The notes under the pieces are model-generated. The model had not been told where the DNA came from. It worked only from the letters and a program-made list of their open reading frames with translations, and ran no database searches. 64,000 nt of DNA from Gracilaria vermiculophylla (taxonomy: Eukaryota; Rhodophyta; Florideophyceae; Gracilariales; Gracilariaceae): positions 180,402-244,401 of the forward strand of contig JAHNZQ020000308.1 of the NCBI GenBank assembly GCA_019155205.2, in the 5' to 3' direction. Numbering within the stretch: position 1 is the stretch's first letter; each line of letters starts with the position of its first letter. Positions 21,060 through 32,907 of the stretch are shown one piece after another. The position numbers and the translations under genes are program-made.

Positions 21060-21311
21060 TCAACCACGATCGAAGAGGACCGTACTCCTCACCACCCCAG
21101 TTAATGTGAAAAATTTTTTCTCCTTGGGCACGAGACTCCAGAAGTTCCACGGTGGATCATCCAGACGCTCCTGAGTACCAACAGATTCATCAAATACTAC
21201 CCTGTGAGTCTTCAAAATGCTCGTGTCAACGTTGTGCAGGCGAAGAAGTGATAAGATGGCGTCGTTCTCATCACTTTGAGAACAGTCAGAAACTAGCTTC
21301 TGCACATCCAT
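21060..21311 (-). CDS. Probable C-terminal part of the pogo-like transposase
   Basis: An open minus-strand stretch of 83 residues lies between the gap and the left inverted repeat of the pogo-like element, ending in a stop. It has no motif I recognise. Its position and orientation make it the likely C-terminal tail of the same transposase. Confidence 0.5.
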   Translation of the reverse strand: MDVQKLVSDCSQSDENDAILSLLRLHNVDTSILKTHRVVFDESVGTQERLDDPPWNFWSLVPKEKKFFTLTGVVRSTVLFDRG

Positions 21312-21332
21312 ATCTACAGCTGCACTCGGATC

Positions 21333-21432
21333 NNNNNNNNNNNNNNNNNNNNNNNNNNNNNNNNNNNNNNNNNNNNNNNNNNNNNNNNNNNNNNNNNNNN
21401 NNNNNNNNNNNNNNNNNNNNNNNNNNNNNNNN
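21333..21432. other. Assembly gap (100 N)
   Basis: Exactly 100 N, the usual placeholder for a gap of unknown size. It falls in the transposase of the pogo-like element. Confidence 0.98.
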
Positions 21433-22012
21433 AAACACAGTGTGGGTCGTTAAATATATCAGGGTTACTCTCTTGACAACGTTTGAGAGCATCTACCAGT
21501 GTCTGGACGTGCTCCGGGTTCTGTGCCGCGATTTTGGCTCCCTCGCGAGATTCCATTTTAGTATAGGTTATATCGCGATGTCTTGCTCGAAAGGATTTTA
21601 CCCATTCGTCGCTTGGATACCCGTTCGGGAAGCCTACTCTCCCGTCATCAGCAATCTCTGCAGCAATTGCTTTCAAATCTTCGTTAGAAGCTGCGAAACC
21701 GTGTTCCGAAACTTCTTTCATTCGAACAACAATTGCTCTCTCTTCGAGGTAGGTCAAGACAGTTCTTCTTCCACGCTTCAAACTGTATGTGGAGTCGTCA
21801 TACTCAACTCCTTGCTCCTTTGCATTCATAAGGTTCTTTTTCAATCTCCCGATTGTACCAATCGACGATCCAGTAGCTCGAGCAATCGCTCTGTAGGACT
21901 TGCGAATATTGAGCAGTGCTATGGCTTGTAACCGATGTTCTCGTGTAACTGTTTCAGCTTGCTCACGCTTTTTACGCGATAATGTTTGTCGTCGCATGGA
22001 GTTGGTCACCAT
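21433..22012 (-). CDS. pogo-like transposase, N-terminal part (runs into gap)
   Basis: The start ATG at 22012 opens a frame of about 193 residues that reaches the gap. A Psq-type helix-turn-helix (SYRAIARATGSSIGTIGRLK) near residues 38-57 is followed by a second CENP-B/Tc5-type DNA-binding domain (GRRTVLTYLEERAIV...GFPNGYPSDEWVKSFRARH). The frame enters the gap just after SNPDIFNDPHCV, where the DDE catalytic domain should begin. There is no internal stop, so this part may be intact. Confidence 0.85.
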
Positions 22013-22377
22013 AGTGGTGCCAAACGTTCCGCTGCTGTGACATGGCTATGCGACAGACTGTGGGGAGAGAGGGATTCATATGCGACTGTCTGCAGGTGGT
22101 TTTGGCGCGCTTTGTAGTTTGACTAGTCGACGTCTGTAGGCGGAATTGAGTAAAGTGGCGATTCCTTTCTCACATGAGAATACAGAGCACGAAGACAAAG
22201 AAACGCGCGCTTTTCGTTTGAATGAGATCTACTTCGGGCAGGAGGGCCATACAGATTTGATAGTTCTGCTCAGAATGGGCAATGGCCAAAGATGTGGCTG
22301 TTGAGGTCGGGCGCATGTGGTGTGTTTACGTGTACCACTTTACCCAGGTGTACCACATTACCCTTCCCAGGAAGGTA

Positions 22378-22869
22378 GTTCGTTCATCCTGTCTGCCTCC
22401 GCGTAAGCTTTCCTTTTCATTTTTTTTTACGGAATATAAATCTATATTCTGCTCTCCGTATATGATGCAATACAGTTAGCACCCTTTTTAATGATCCCTA
22501 CAATTTACCATACCTAACTGCAGTTGCATCCCAAAATCCAATTTTTTCCAAAATTCAAACACTCAAGTACGGTAGCTAATCCTTTGATGTAAATTAAAAA
22601 CTATATGGGTTTCGTCTTCAGAGCTTTTAAAGAGCAAATTTGCTTCAAGTGGTGATTCTATGCCCTTAGATAACTCCGTTTCAAGTATTTCAGAACATTC
22701 GCTCCAATTTTCTTCTGGTTATATTTTATGAGGCATACTTCGCGATCATGATTAATTATGAACCCTCATATGAGAAGCATTTCTTCACGATCTCTATTTT
22801 GCAAAGAAGATGTTCGTTTTGATTTAAAATTTTCTAATGTTGAAATATTCCGAATTACCAAGTCATTTA

Positions 22870-22906
<37 letters not shown>

Positions 22907-24429
22907 TTATATTAGCCGTTCATTTGTCTTTAAAACATACTCATATTAGCAAAGTACAACTGAAAAGTTAGAACATCGAGAACCTTAGTAGTCCTTTCGA
23001 GCCAAGCTCTTGTTGGCTGCCTAAATTCATAACTAGAATTAACTTATTTCAAACAATTTGTTAAATTTCGAGACTCAACTAGCTTTTTTAGTTGTTTTGA
23101 AAGATTTTTTCTTTTGAGTATGTATTTAAAAAATTATTTCTACATCCATTATGCCAATGAATTCTTTTGCTGTAATGTTACTGTTCGAAAACTTCGTAGA
23201 GAAACCATTCGTATACCTGCGACGTAGATCTTTAGAAATTTATGCGATTACTTTTCTTAGATTTTGTGCCCATTAGTGTTATTTTAAATATTTCTTCATG
23301 ATTTCTAGCATTTGATATTTTCTAAAAAACTCGTATTTCAATTGTAGATTATGTATGTTTCGTTTCCTTTTTAACACCTTTCAGTTATTGTTTTCATGTT
23401 AAGAATTCATTTTTTTGTTGCATTGCTGCATTCCAGTACTTATTTCGAGTATTTCGAATTGCTTCGTCTACGGGTTGTCTTTCTTGTTTTTGCAAATATA
23501 AATTAAAATATTTGCAGCAGTATTTCTGATCTCACTATAATGTTTCCATGTCGTGCGTTTTCCGAGTGAAAGCGCAATACGGTGTGAGGAGAGAATCGAG
23601 ATCGATAGCTCTGATGTACTCATGAGGCCGAGTACGGTGCATTGAGAAGACTAGAACTGTTCGAAATAGGTGAAACATCTATAGGAAAGGCGCTTCTTAT
23701 TGTGTTGTATCACCCTGGGCCCAAGAATGGGTGGCGAGATTTGTGCATGTCTACCAAAATTGATGGTTTCAATCCACCACACTTTCCTTCCCTAAAGACG
23801 AGGTATTCGTTCAAGTTTTGTTGTGGAGCCCGTCGGAGAGTCTTTGCGCCTCAAAAACTTCAGAGTTTGTTCAGGAACATCTTTGTAGATATGCTGGATT
23901 GCTTTAACAGTTTCAGCGTTCTCATCAAGCCCTTTTAACCAGACACGAAAAAACAGACCGTTGTTATTCTCACCAAGCTGTCAGAAATATGATATTTTCA
24001 TTTCAGTTTGCCAGTACTGAACATGAGAAATTAAAGCTTCTATGCTGAGCGAAAAGTCTTTACAAAACGTAAGGCGTGTTTCATAATCTTTCTCGATCAC
24101 TCCGTTACGCAGAAATGCGGCACAATTTGGATTATGTGACAATTTTGTAGAGCATTAATTTGCAATAATAGACATTATTTGTGCTGTGAGGACCTATTCT
24201 GCCACTGACATGGCCATCATTACAATCGATATATTTCATAAAGCTTTCGAAAGTCCCTTCAATTAGATAACCGCGTATCATTTCAATATGCAGCCATTTA
24301 TGCGGCGCATAGCCATGAGCTTCAAAACTCAGATCAAAATCCGCAACGATGAGAAACGCTGAGCAGATTTTTCACCATGTACAGTTCAGCGCATGCAAAA
24401 AGCTCTCAATGATTAAAAGCAGGCACAAC
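22378..24429. other. AT-rich region with an AT microsatellite
   Basis: An (AT)n dinucleotide tract of about 15 units lies at 22873-22902. The rest is AT-rich. The only coherent peptide sequence is a minus-strand stretch near 23780-23940 (LDENAETVKAIQHIYKDVPE), which I cannot assign. I see no gene. Confidence 0.5.
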
Positions 24430-24785
24430 AGTGAATCAGCAAGCCGGCAGGCCTCTCACTGTTACAATTCCAGAAGAGTTGCTCGTGGTGATCCGATTAT
24501 TTGAAACACGCATCCGTAGATTAGCCAAGACTCTGAACAAATCGAAATCATATTGGATGAAATAACACAACAAAGAAGACAAGAATTTCCAAATGCTTTA
24601 AATAGTGCAGCCACAATACGTCGGTTTCGTATCCAGAACAAGCACCGGACCTTGCGAAACGCAGAAAGCCTTGCAAAAGCATTACTATCGCCACAATCGT
24701 CTGCACACTTAAACACTTTGAAAACGGTTTTTAGAAGACTTGATACTATGCATCCAGTCTTTTTATCCAATGCTAATAACATATA
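24430..24785 (+). pseudogene. CENP-B/Tc5-type transposase fragment
   Basis: The + strand encodes GRPLTVTIPEELL, then after a frameshift DEITQQRRQEFPNALNSAA, IRRFRIQNKHRTLRNAESL and HLNTLKTVFRRL. This matches in order the second helix-turn-helix and following linker of pogo/CENP-B transposases; compare WVKSFRARH...NPEHVQTLVDAL in the element at 21433. The catalytic domain is not recognisable downstream. It lies just left of the Copia-B insertion. Confidence 0.6.
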
Positions 24786-25124
24786 GAACTATTATTGTAA
24801 TAGTGTTCTTCAAGAGTTCGACAGGCATATCATGATTTTTTATTCCTCGAACAATCACAACAGCGCGACGAGACTTTTAATGAAAGAAAATAGGGAGCAC
24901 GTTACCTATGCGATTATTTTTTTGGCCGTAAGACAACTCGCTTTATCTTTTGTGATCGCAGCGTGAAAAATAGTTCCCAATGGTTCGAGTCATTTAATCG
25001 AGACTCTTTTCGTTAACCTGATACAAGACCGCACTGGCTTACTCCACCAGATTGGTGTCCCGGATAGAACTCCATCTCAGTTAGCCAATATTCTCCTGCC
25101 GACCATAGCCACAATTTGCTTATC

Positions 25125-25434
25125 TGAGTAAAGTGGGGTTGTACTTTCGTTCAGTAAAGCGTCTAAGTTCGGTTAGCTGTACTTGTTTATGGATCGAACA
25201 AGTTGGGCTGTGTTTGCCGCAGGTTCTGAATTCGGTAGTCCGCTGGCATGGGGCTTAAGTACGTCTGCTGCGTATTCCGTTGCATGATTGCGCCTCTCGC
25301 CACATACTAGCTTTATGTAACTCGTGTATTGTCATTTTAATTTTCATTGCACGGCACTTCAAGTGCGTTTGTTCGTGAGCGAGCAAGCGCATTATCAGTC
25401 TGCGTGCGTACTCTGAAGCCAGTTGCGTTCCATA
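25125..25434 (-). repeat. Copia-B 3' LTR
   Basis: Partner of 37050-37359. On the minus strand it starts TATGGAA (compare TATGAAT in Copia-A) and ends TTTACTCA. The purine-rich AAAGCGGATGAG directly precedes it on the minus strand and is the probable polypurine tract. Confidence 0.9.
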
Positions 25435-27342
25435 CTCATCCGCTTTGGAATCAACGTCAGCCTGTCGACTTGTTAGATGAATTGTACATGGCGGTAGCAA
25501 AATCCACAGATATCTTACCATTGAATAACGTTCACTCCAGACTTTGCACACCGGGCTATTGCATTTGTTCATTGGGTCTGTGTAGTTGATCTTGCTAGGA
25601 ATCCATACCCTCCGGTTGATTCCATGGGTTTTAAACGCATATTTAATCAAATATATGTCCCCACGAATAGAGAATAGACCTGCCCGATGCATTTCGACAA
25701 ATAGACAGCGTTCTATATAGGTCCTTCCAATCCACATCGATCCAAAGTCCAACCCGCGTTCCAAGGATAGTCAAAAAAGCCCTTCACAAAACTTTTCCTT
25801 AGTCCATGGCCTCTCCAGCTGCAAGCGTTTCATCAGAGCGAATCGATTTTACTGGCCTACGCGACTTACGGGAACTGCAAGCGACCACATGAATGATAAA
25901 CTTCAGCTCGAGATTCCAGAACGGTAACCCCGCAATATATTGTAGCTGTCCGTCGTCATCGGAGCAGCTTCCGTGAGATAAACTACCACTGAAACATGAT
26001 ACGCCTTTTCTTCGATTGGGCGCACAATTTTAAGCGTTGTGCCTTTTTTCTTGAGACTAATCAACGGATTAATCTGCGTGGTCAGGTCTTTGACCAGTGG
26101 TTTTGGACCCTTCTGCTGTAAGTAACTTGCAACATGTGCACAAATCCGAAAAGAAGCGACGCCTAGCCACCCTTTACAGCTTTTGAGAGACATGAAGGCT
26201 GCGAGTTCGATACTATCTAGGGGACTATTTTGTTCCCTTCTTCTCATACGACTAATCTGTTACGCTTCGTATCCTTGCATCTTATCTTGGCCGTCAATCG
26301 CAGTGATCATCTCGTCGAACGGCGTCACTACCAGACCGTAGAAATGAATCTTGCCGGGACCATACACAACTGTCTAAAGCTTATCACATTTTCCGATCTG
26401 TTCAATGACGGTGGCCAGGTTAGATATTTCTCCTCCAAATAGGATATCGTACACCTTTTTCACGGCAACAACGATGATCTTTTCTTTGCAATTTTTGTAG
26501 AACAGTTGCGGTACGTAGACAAGCTGGTGGAAACCAAAACTGCGAAGAACGTCTACACTAAACTGCTGCTATAAAGCTCCGGCGATAGCTAACGCATTCT
26601 TCGCCGACAAAAGAAGCCAGTAGTATTGATGACGGTTCTTGCATTCGCGCAACGACACCAAATATACATCTCTTTGGGCTTCAGTCGCCAAAAACGCGCT
26701 CTTGAAGCTGATCTATGCCAACGTCCAACTGAAAATAGTGACCAATGATAGCAACATTCGTATGCCACCTCGTAGGCACGTCGAAGAGTCTGTATTCAGA
26801 ATGTCCTTGTCACGGTCCTTGTTACTGTGGACAGCAATTCGTGCCTTCAGCGTGAGGGAGTTATCACCGCACCGTTCGACCTTGTAAAACACATTACTCA
26901 TGACTATGTTTGCGGTCTTGGACACCTGGGAGACTTCCACATCGCGAACTACTTTCTTGAACGACCGCATCTACTTGTCGTAGGCGTTCTGAGTGGCATA
27001 GGGTGGAAGTCCTCGCGCCTCAGGCAGCATGAACTCCCCGTGGCCAAATGCTCTGTACTAGGTTTCGATGAGACTATTTCAGGAACTCTTTAGCTCCTGT
27101 CCTGGTGACAATTGCACTTTCCCGGCTTGCACACTATCGGCGTCCTGCATGCCTGTTTCAGTCTGTGCTTGGGTGGGCGTTTCCTTGACATGATTCAAGA
27201 CTTCGTTTTCCAGAGTCAATTTTTCTTTGTCGCCGTCGTCGTGGTCAACGGAGAACTTACCGGACTTTTTGCCGTGCTGATTTACAGTTCTTTCGTAGAA
27301 TTTCTCGTAGATTGGCCAGCAGACTTTGTTTTGCTCCCCGAT
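25435..27342 (-). pseudogene. pol: Copia-B Tudor-like domain, reverse transcriptase and RNase H
   Basis: Reading from 27342 down: a Tudor-like module KVCWPIYEKFYERTV...VDHDDGDKEKL, then VFYKVERCGDNSLTLKARIAV, the start of the reverse transcriptase (26713-26970). Near 26445 the YVDD box reads KKVYDILFGG, so the first catalytic aspartate is tyrosine. Then SYLQQKGPKPL (aligning with SYLQQKAPDIT of Copia-A) and RNase H remnants ending in RVWIPSKINYTDPMNK. Many frameshifts and stops are present. Confidence 0.85.
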
Positions 27343-27731
27343 TGTTAGAACACTGTGTCAAGGTTGAGAACGTAATTGATCGTGACCAACGAGATGAACG
27401 TTGGCGTCTCGATCAGGGTTTATATAGACTATTGGACCTTCAAAAACACGGTGGAAGGGATGTTTTTCTACGTTGGTCTTTTAGTGAGTCGTCAATGAAA
27501 GGTCACAAAGACAGTTGTACTACGTCGAGGGTAGGTGTCGTTTCAGAGGAAACGTCTAGAAGCTTCGATCGTATGTACGTGTAAGAATGACATCGGCAGA
27601 TTCCCATGAAAGTATGAAAGTGGACCGCAAAATCACGATAAATTCAATGAACGTATTCAAAGAACATAATAAAGTACGCATAACGCAACAAATCATAAAA
27701 ACATAAACTAAAAAATGTAGAGATCCTAACA
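27343..27731 (-). repeat. Nested unit 3' LTR (389 bp)
   Basis: It runs from TGTTAG to CTAACA on the + strand, giving TG...CA termini with a 6-base inverted repeat. Partner of 34006-34394. Confidence 0.92.
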
Positions 27732-27779
27732 TCACTTCTCTTTTACAGAAAAGTCCTCCCGACTCGTTAGTTCCCAGCC

Positions 27780-28095
27780 CATTCATTTGGAAAAGCGTAG
27801 AGTTTCAATATTCCGGGCTGATTGGAAAAGAGAAGCATGTCAGATCTTGCTTGAAATTGAAAAGAATACTCGTCGTCTACTCCGGTGGCTTCAACGTGAA
27901 GTATCGCACTTTCAACGACAGAAATGAAGGTGTCGAGTAGATCGGGATGGAGATATCCATTCTGAGAGACGAGGAAGCTGTATAGGAATAAGATGAACTC
28001 TTCGTTGACTAGGTCCCAAACTCCATTTCGATATACTCGAAATAATTTGAGAAGTGCTTCAGCGTGCGCCCCCGTGGGAAACGGTTCGCAAACTT
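27780..28095 (-). CDS. Unassigned open frame between pol and the 3' LTR
   Basis: Reading the minus strand from about 28095, a stop-free stretch of about 105 residues runs PFPTGAHAEALLKLF, YRNGVWDLVNEEFILFLYS, DLLDTFISVVES and LKLYAFPNEWAGN, then a stop. It overlaps the end of the chromodomain frame in a shifted phase. It looks like ordinary globular protein sequence, but I recognise no family. It may be a captured host sequence, the far part of the gene whose start is at 33869, or an extra C-terminal part of pol. Confidence 0.5.
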
Positions 28096-29752
28096 GAATG
28101 AATGCGAAACAGATGAGGCAGGAAGCCCAATCTAGACGAATCTTCGCTCAGATCTTCGGTAATATCTTCGTACCAAGTAAGTATGCGACGTCCTCCTAGG
28201 TTAATTTTTCGATAGAACTGCAGAGCAGCGTTGCTTTGAAGTTTAACTGCAAAGGCGTCTGAATTGTTGTTCTGCATTGCTATGGTGTGCTTTATGACTG
28301 GGCCCCTAGAGAATCGATGGTTTTGGCTCCATTTATACCGACTGAGAAGGTTTGCACAGTTCGCCAGTTCGGACTCTTGTAACCATGCATTCTCAAGACC
28401 AGGATAGCCAAGCCATTTGACAAGAAATTCTCGTTTACGTCTTCGTCTTCGAGGAATCACAAGGGCTTCGACTTTATACACCTCTTTACTATCAGAGAGG
28501 TTAATTGGCGTGGGATTGCTCGTGTTTTTTCTGATAAATGAGTCTTCATGATATCTTTTCAAAAGTTGACGGTGGAATACAACATGTATTCGTCGTTTAG
28601 TCATCACACTTCCAAGGTCAAATCAAAAGATAACGAGACTTACTTGTTCGATTATTTTGAATAGTACATAGTACTTGATTTCAAGTTTTGTTTTTGGTCC
28701 TGTCTCATCCACATTGAGGTTTTTGGTCGACAAAACTACCCATTATCCAACTTCCAAGTCGGAAGGCCCTCTTTTCTTGTTGTAATAACTCTCCGAGTAC
28801 TTGGTACTTTGGATGATCTGGCGTCCTGTAGACCTTGTTGCGTCGAGATCATTTATCAGAAAATCAGATGCCACTTGATTATCGGAAGTACTTTTTTCCA
28901 GAGGTGCGATTCTTGGTTCTTCTCAATAACTTTAAAAATTAGATGTAAAATTTGTGGTCGCGTGAACAGATGAATTGTAAGCAGCTTCAAATTCTACCAA
29001 AGTGTTCATCCCAGTTATTTTTGTTTATGGTTGACAAAACAACTAATCATCTCTTCGATTTTTTTATTCACCACTTCTGTTTTTCCATCAGTCTGGGAAT
29101 GGGTTTCAGAAGAAAGTCGCAACGTTGTTTTTAGAACTCGAAATACTTCTTTCCAGAAGCTACTCATGAATATAGAGTCTCGATCTGAATTTATCACATC
29201 TGACAATCCATGGTGACGGTAAAAGCTTTGTATGTAGAGTTTTGCCGTTTCCACAGCTGTGACACTCTTTGTCGTTGGAATTATGCGAATGAGTTTTGTC
29301 AAGCGAAGGACCGTATACCGCGCTGTTCCCATTTGTTGTCTTTGGTAACGGGGTAATATAATCCATTGTTATTTGTGACCATTTTTTCTGTGGCGTTTCT
29401 AAACGTTGGAGGTATCTTTGGGGTTTTTCTGTCTTTGATTTGTTTTCTTGACATCTTTGGCAAGTTCCAATGCAATTAAAAACTTCCTCTCTCATATTTT
29501 TCCAGTAGTAAGACTTCTTTACTCGGTTGAGTTTTCTTGAAAGCCATATGTCCGGCAATTGATATGTCGTGGTTTTCTTTTAGAATATTTGTTCTGATTT
29601 TCCCTACTGGTATACCAAGCTTTTCTTCTCGGAATAATAAGTCTTGGAATCTGGAGAAAGGTTTCACAGGTTCTCGGTATAAGAACAAAATGCTTCATGT
29701 TTTTCGTATTCATTTTTGAAGGCGCATAAATCCTTTCTGGGTAGTTAGTCAA
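28059..29752 (-). pseudogene. pol: Gypsy chromovirus integrase and chromodomain
   Basis: On the minus strand, the integrase zinc finger ends in NCIGTCQRCQENK (29160-29558). The core follows with D in ITMDYITPLP, D in VINSDRDSIF and E in QTDGKTEVVNKK. Near 28550-28610 RIHVVFHRQLLKRYHE is the end of the GPY/F-type region. A chromodomain is at about 28330-28480: VYKVEALVIPRRRRRKREF, LVKWLGYPGLENAWLQE. The chromodomain marks the element as a chromovirus, and such domains guide integration into particular chromatin. Frameshifts separate the pieces. Confidence 0.88.
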
Positions 29753-29829
29753 GAAATGAGATAGAATTCAATGGTCGGGTTCTTGAAAGAGCCTCTTGAA
29801 GTAAGGCGTGGCTACTAGCTTGCTTGTCT

Positions 29830-31945
29830 TCAGCGTGCCTTAGATACCTTGATAGTGCGTCGGCTACGACGTTGGACGTTCCATTGATTGGTAGGAACCT
29901 GAAACTGAACTCTACAATTCTCTCTAACCATCGAATGTGACCGTGAGAAATACTTGTTTAAGGTTCTATGTATTTTAAAGGAAAATGATCTGTGCATATC
30001 GTAAATGTCTGACCATGGAGTTATACTCGCCAAACTCTTAAGGCATCGATTACACCATGAAGTTCTCTTTCGTGAGCAGCATAGTTTTGCTCTGCGGGAT
30101 TCAAAGTTCTGGAGTGGAAGGTGACAGTTCTCGCGATCGAATTGCTACCTTAATCCAAAACGGCTCTAAGTGCGTATTGAGATGCGTCAGTGGTAACCCT
30201 GATTGGAAGATATGGGTCGAAATGGCGAAGAACATGTGTACTAGTTATAGCAGATTTTAGATTTTGGAAAACCGAGTTCTGCTCCCTCCCCCTCTGAAAG
30301 GGGATCTTTCTACAAAAAACAGTGAGAGGCTTAAAGATTCCAGAGCAGTTTTTGATAAACCTTCTACAGTAGTTCACCAAACCGAGGAAAGCTTGAACAT
30401 CGGTTTTAGGTTTTGGCATTTCCCAGTTAGTAATAGCCTTAGTTTTTTGTTCCTCGACAGATACGCCTTCTGCGATGACCATATGCTTCAGGTATACGAC
30501 TTTAGTTCGTAAGAAATCACACTTTGAAAGCTTCCCATACTGCTTGTCTGAGCGAGGCTGTTCAGAGATGAGTGTAAAATGCCGAATGTGTTCCTCCATA
30601 TTTTTGTTGTAACTAAGAATGTCGTCAAGATAAACAAGGACAAAGTTTTCTAAGTAATATTTCAACACCTTTTTAATAAGGCTTCTGAAACGTGCTGGGG
30701 CATTGGGCAGTCGAAAGGGTAGCATAAGAAATTCAAAGTGACCGTACCGGATTCTCAATGCGCCAGTGGTATGGAATCTTCTGATAGACGAATTTGATGA
30801 TAACCCCATCGTAAATCGATTTTTGAAACTATCTTTGATCCCTTAAGCTGGTCAAAAATATCGTCGATGCCAGGTATTGGGTAGCTATTCTTGAAGGTAT
30901 GCTTATTGCGCGCCTTTTAATCGATACAAAGTCTCATGCTTCCATCTTTCTTCGCAGCAAACAGTACTGGGGCTCCCCATGCGCTTCGGCTTGGGCGGAT
31001 AAATCCCTGATAGATGAGTTCATCCAATTGATTTCGTAGTTCTTTTAATTCTTTCTCAGAAATTCTGTATAAGTCTTTTTTATGAGGGGTTGCATTAGGC
31101 AAGAGTTCGATTCGGAAGTTTTGGCCTCGGTGGGGTGGTAGTGCACTTGGTAATTTTTCTGGAAATAAATATTTATATTCTTCCAAAAGTCTTTGAAGTC
31201 GCGGATCTTTTGCAGTTTCAACCAGATCAGGTTTAAATTCTCTAGGTGTGAGAGAAAACACCTGCAATTTGTTCCCAAGTACTTTTGATATATTTTTGAC
31301 AGTGATCAATTTGTTGGTTTTCTTGATATCCGCTTTCATGGTAATCTTAAGGTCTGCTTTGGAAAAGGTTATTTCGTTGGTGCGGAGGTTTACATACGGA
31401 TTATGTTGAAAAAGCCAGTTCTTTATTAAAATGACGTCATATCGAAATAGTGGGCAAATAGCGAAGCGTCTTTGTTCTTGTAAATTATCAATCTGGACGG
31501 TAACTCCTTCTTTGTCGGCTTCTTGCAAAACAGTTATGAAACCGTTGGACATTTCGTCTTCATACTTAGTCTTCACGGTGGAAAGATTCAATTGTTTACA
31601 TATTGCTTTTGACAAGTAACTTACCTCAGAACCGTTGTCGATAAGCGCAGTACATTTTCTGCCATTTATGCGAATGGGTCCTAGGAGTAGTCCAATACAT
31701 GGGGTGTCAAATGGTGACGCTAAATGAGACATGAGAAGTCTACATCTTCTATGGTTCGGTGGGGTTTCAAGGAAATCAGGTGTATATGCAGATTCAGAGG
31801 TTCTTGGGTCGGTTGGTTTTCTTTTTATAGAGTCCTGATTCCGTGGTTCAGCGGTGTTCGAGGGTGTTCTGTGGTTGTTTAACGAAACTGACAGAGGTCT
31901 GGGAGCGTGACCCGAGGTTAGTTCTTTTTGGAGTTTTTTGGGCAA
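29830..31945 (-). pseudogene. pol: Gypsy chromovirus protease, reverse transcriptase and RNase H
   Basis: From 31945 down: an aspartic protease with ALIDNGSEVSYLS near 31640, then a reverse transcriptase starting at about GFIRPSRSAWGAPVLFAAKK near 30970. A stop replaces the residue after [19 protein letters not shown] carries the first catalytic aspartate and VLVYLDDILS the intact YLDD box near 30640. FLGLVNYCRRFI follows, and RNase H begins at RVTTDASQYALRAVLD near 30155. The reverse transcriptase active site is intact although the frame is broken in several places. Confidence 0.9.
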
Positions 31946-32793
31946 CGTAGGTCACGTGCCATATGTCCAGGATGTCGGCAGCGGAAACAGAGTACCTGCT
32001 TTCGGAAAACTTCTCGTTCTTCCTTGGTCAACTTCTTCAAGTTCACCTTTTTAATATTCATAGGTACGGGTCCTTGAGATGAACCTGAGCCGCGTGCCTG
32101 CCTGTAAAACCGCACCTGTCCCCCTCCCCGTTGGAAAGCTGATTCAACTCGCTCAGCATCTTTCATGGCTTCAGATAGGGACTCGTATTCGTTTGTGCAT
32201 AGTTCCTTCCAAATATAGCTCTTCAATCCTGTAGTATATCAATCGAACTGTTCTTCCATACTGATATTTGGAATATTGAGAACAATCTTTGGGAAGTCTT
32301 CGTTGTATTGTCGAACGTTCTTGTACTGCTTCCATTTGCTGAGTTTGTCTCTGGCAAGTTTTTCCTTGTAGACACTGGTAAACCTCTTTTTCAGTTGTTC
32401 GAAGAGATATTCGATGGAGTTCAACTCCGTTCCATTCCATTTTTGAGCAAGATACCACTCGTGAGCTGCGTCACTGTTGTAAGTGAGAGCGATCGGAATG
32501 GCTTTCTCCTCAGAGGTGCTTTTGAGTTAATTACGGACATGAGGAACCCAACTGTGGATAATTTGCTTACAAGTGAACGTTGGTGGTTGATTGATCATTG
32601 GAGCTAAGGAGTTGGTACCGGAGTTGGCCAGGACAGCCAAAGCGGTTTCTAGTGCGAATATCTTGGTTTGAGCCTCCAGCTCCAATCTTTCCATTTTTCC
32701 CCTGGTTGTATCCATCGCGCGAGCCATATTCTGCATTATTTGGTTTGCGCGGACTTGCGGAGGTCTTCTAGGATTACTAGGAGTGGTTGCCAT
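31918..32793 (-). pseudogene. gag: Gypsy chromovirus gag
   Basis: It starts at the minus-strand ATG at 32793 (MATTPSNPRRPP). The capsid region contains AHEWYLAQKWNG and FEQLKKRFTSVYKEKLARDKL, the Retrotrans_gag pattern. It ends with a zinc knuckle CFRCRHPGHMARDLRC (near 31950-32000) in which the fourth ligand position is leucine. One stop lies near 32527 and another near 32240. Confidence 0.87.
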
Positions 32794-32849
32794 GGCGCGC
32801 GAGAGTTGAATGAAAAACGTGCAAATTTGGCCCAAAAACGCGGGTCACA

Positions 32850-32871
32850 CCCGAGGGTCTCACCAAATAAA
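32850..32871 (-). promoter_or_regulatory. Candidate primer-binding site next to chromovirus gag
   Basis: On the minus strand TTTGGTGAGACCCTCGGGTG lies about 60-80 bases before gag and follows a TCTGCA end. This looks like the junction of an LTR with a TGG-type primer-binding site. A second TGG-starting candidate (TTGGTAGCATTCCAAGC, 33989-34005) abuts the 389-bp LTR. Having two candidates raises the question whether the chromovirus and the 389-bp LTRs are one element. Confidence 0.4.
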
Positions 32872-32907
32872 TTGCAGAGTATTTTATTAGTAGTTCCATT
32901 GCGTGGA

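Larger units (their letters stand above)
20886..22377 (-). mobile_element. pogo/Tigger-like transposon, interrupted by assembly gap
   Basis: The 28-base ends at 20888-20915 and 22348-22375 are inverted repeats with two mismatches. Both contain the near-palindrome CTTCC-2-GGAAG. A TA flanks each end (20886-20887, 22376-22377), as expected for pogo elements. Inside lies a CENP-B-type transposase on the minus strand. The 100-N gap at 21333-21432 removes an unknown part of the catalytic domain, so the true length is unknown. Confidence 0.88.

Noticed and set aside
22873..22902. (AT)n tract considered as a cruciform or origin element
   Set aside because: A simple dinucleotide microsatellite explains it; nothing else nearby supports a function.
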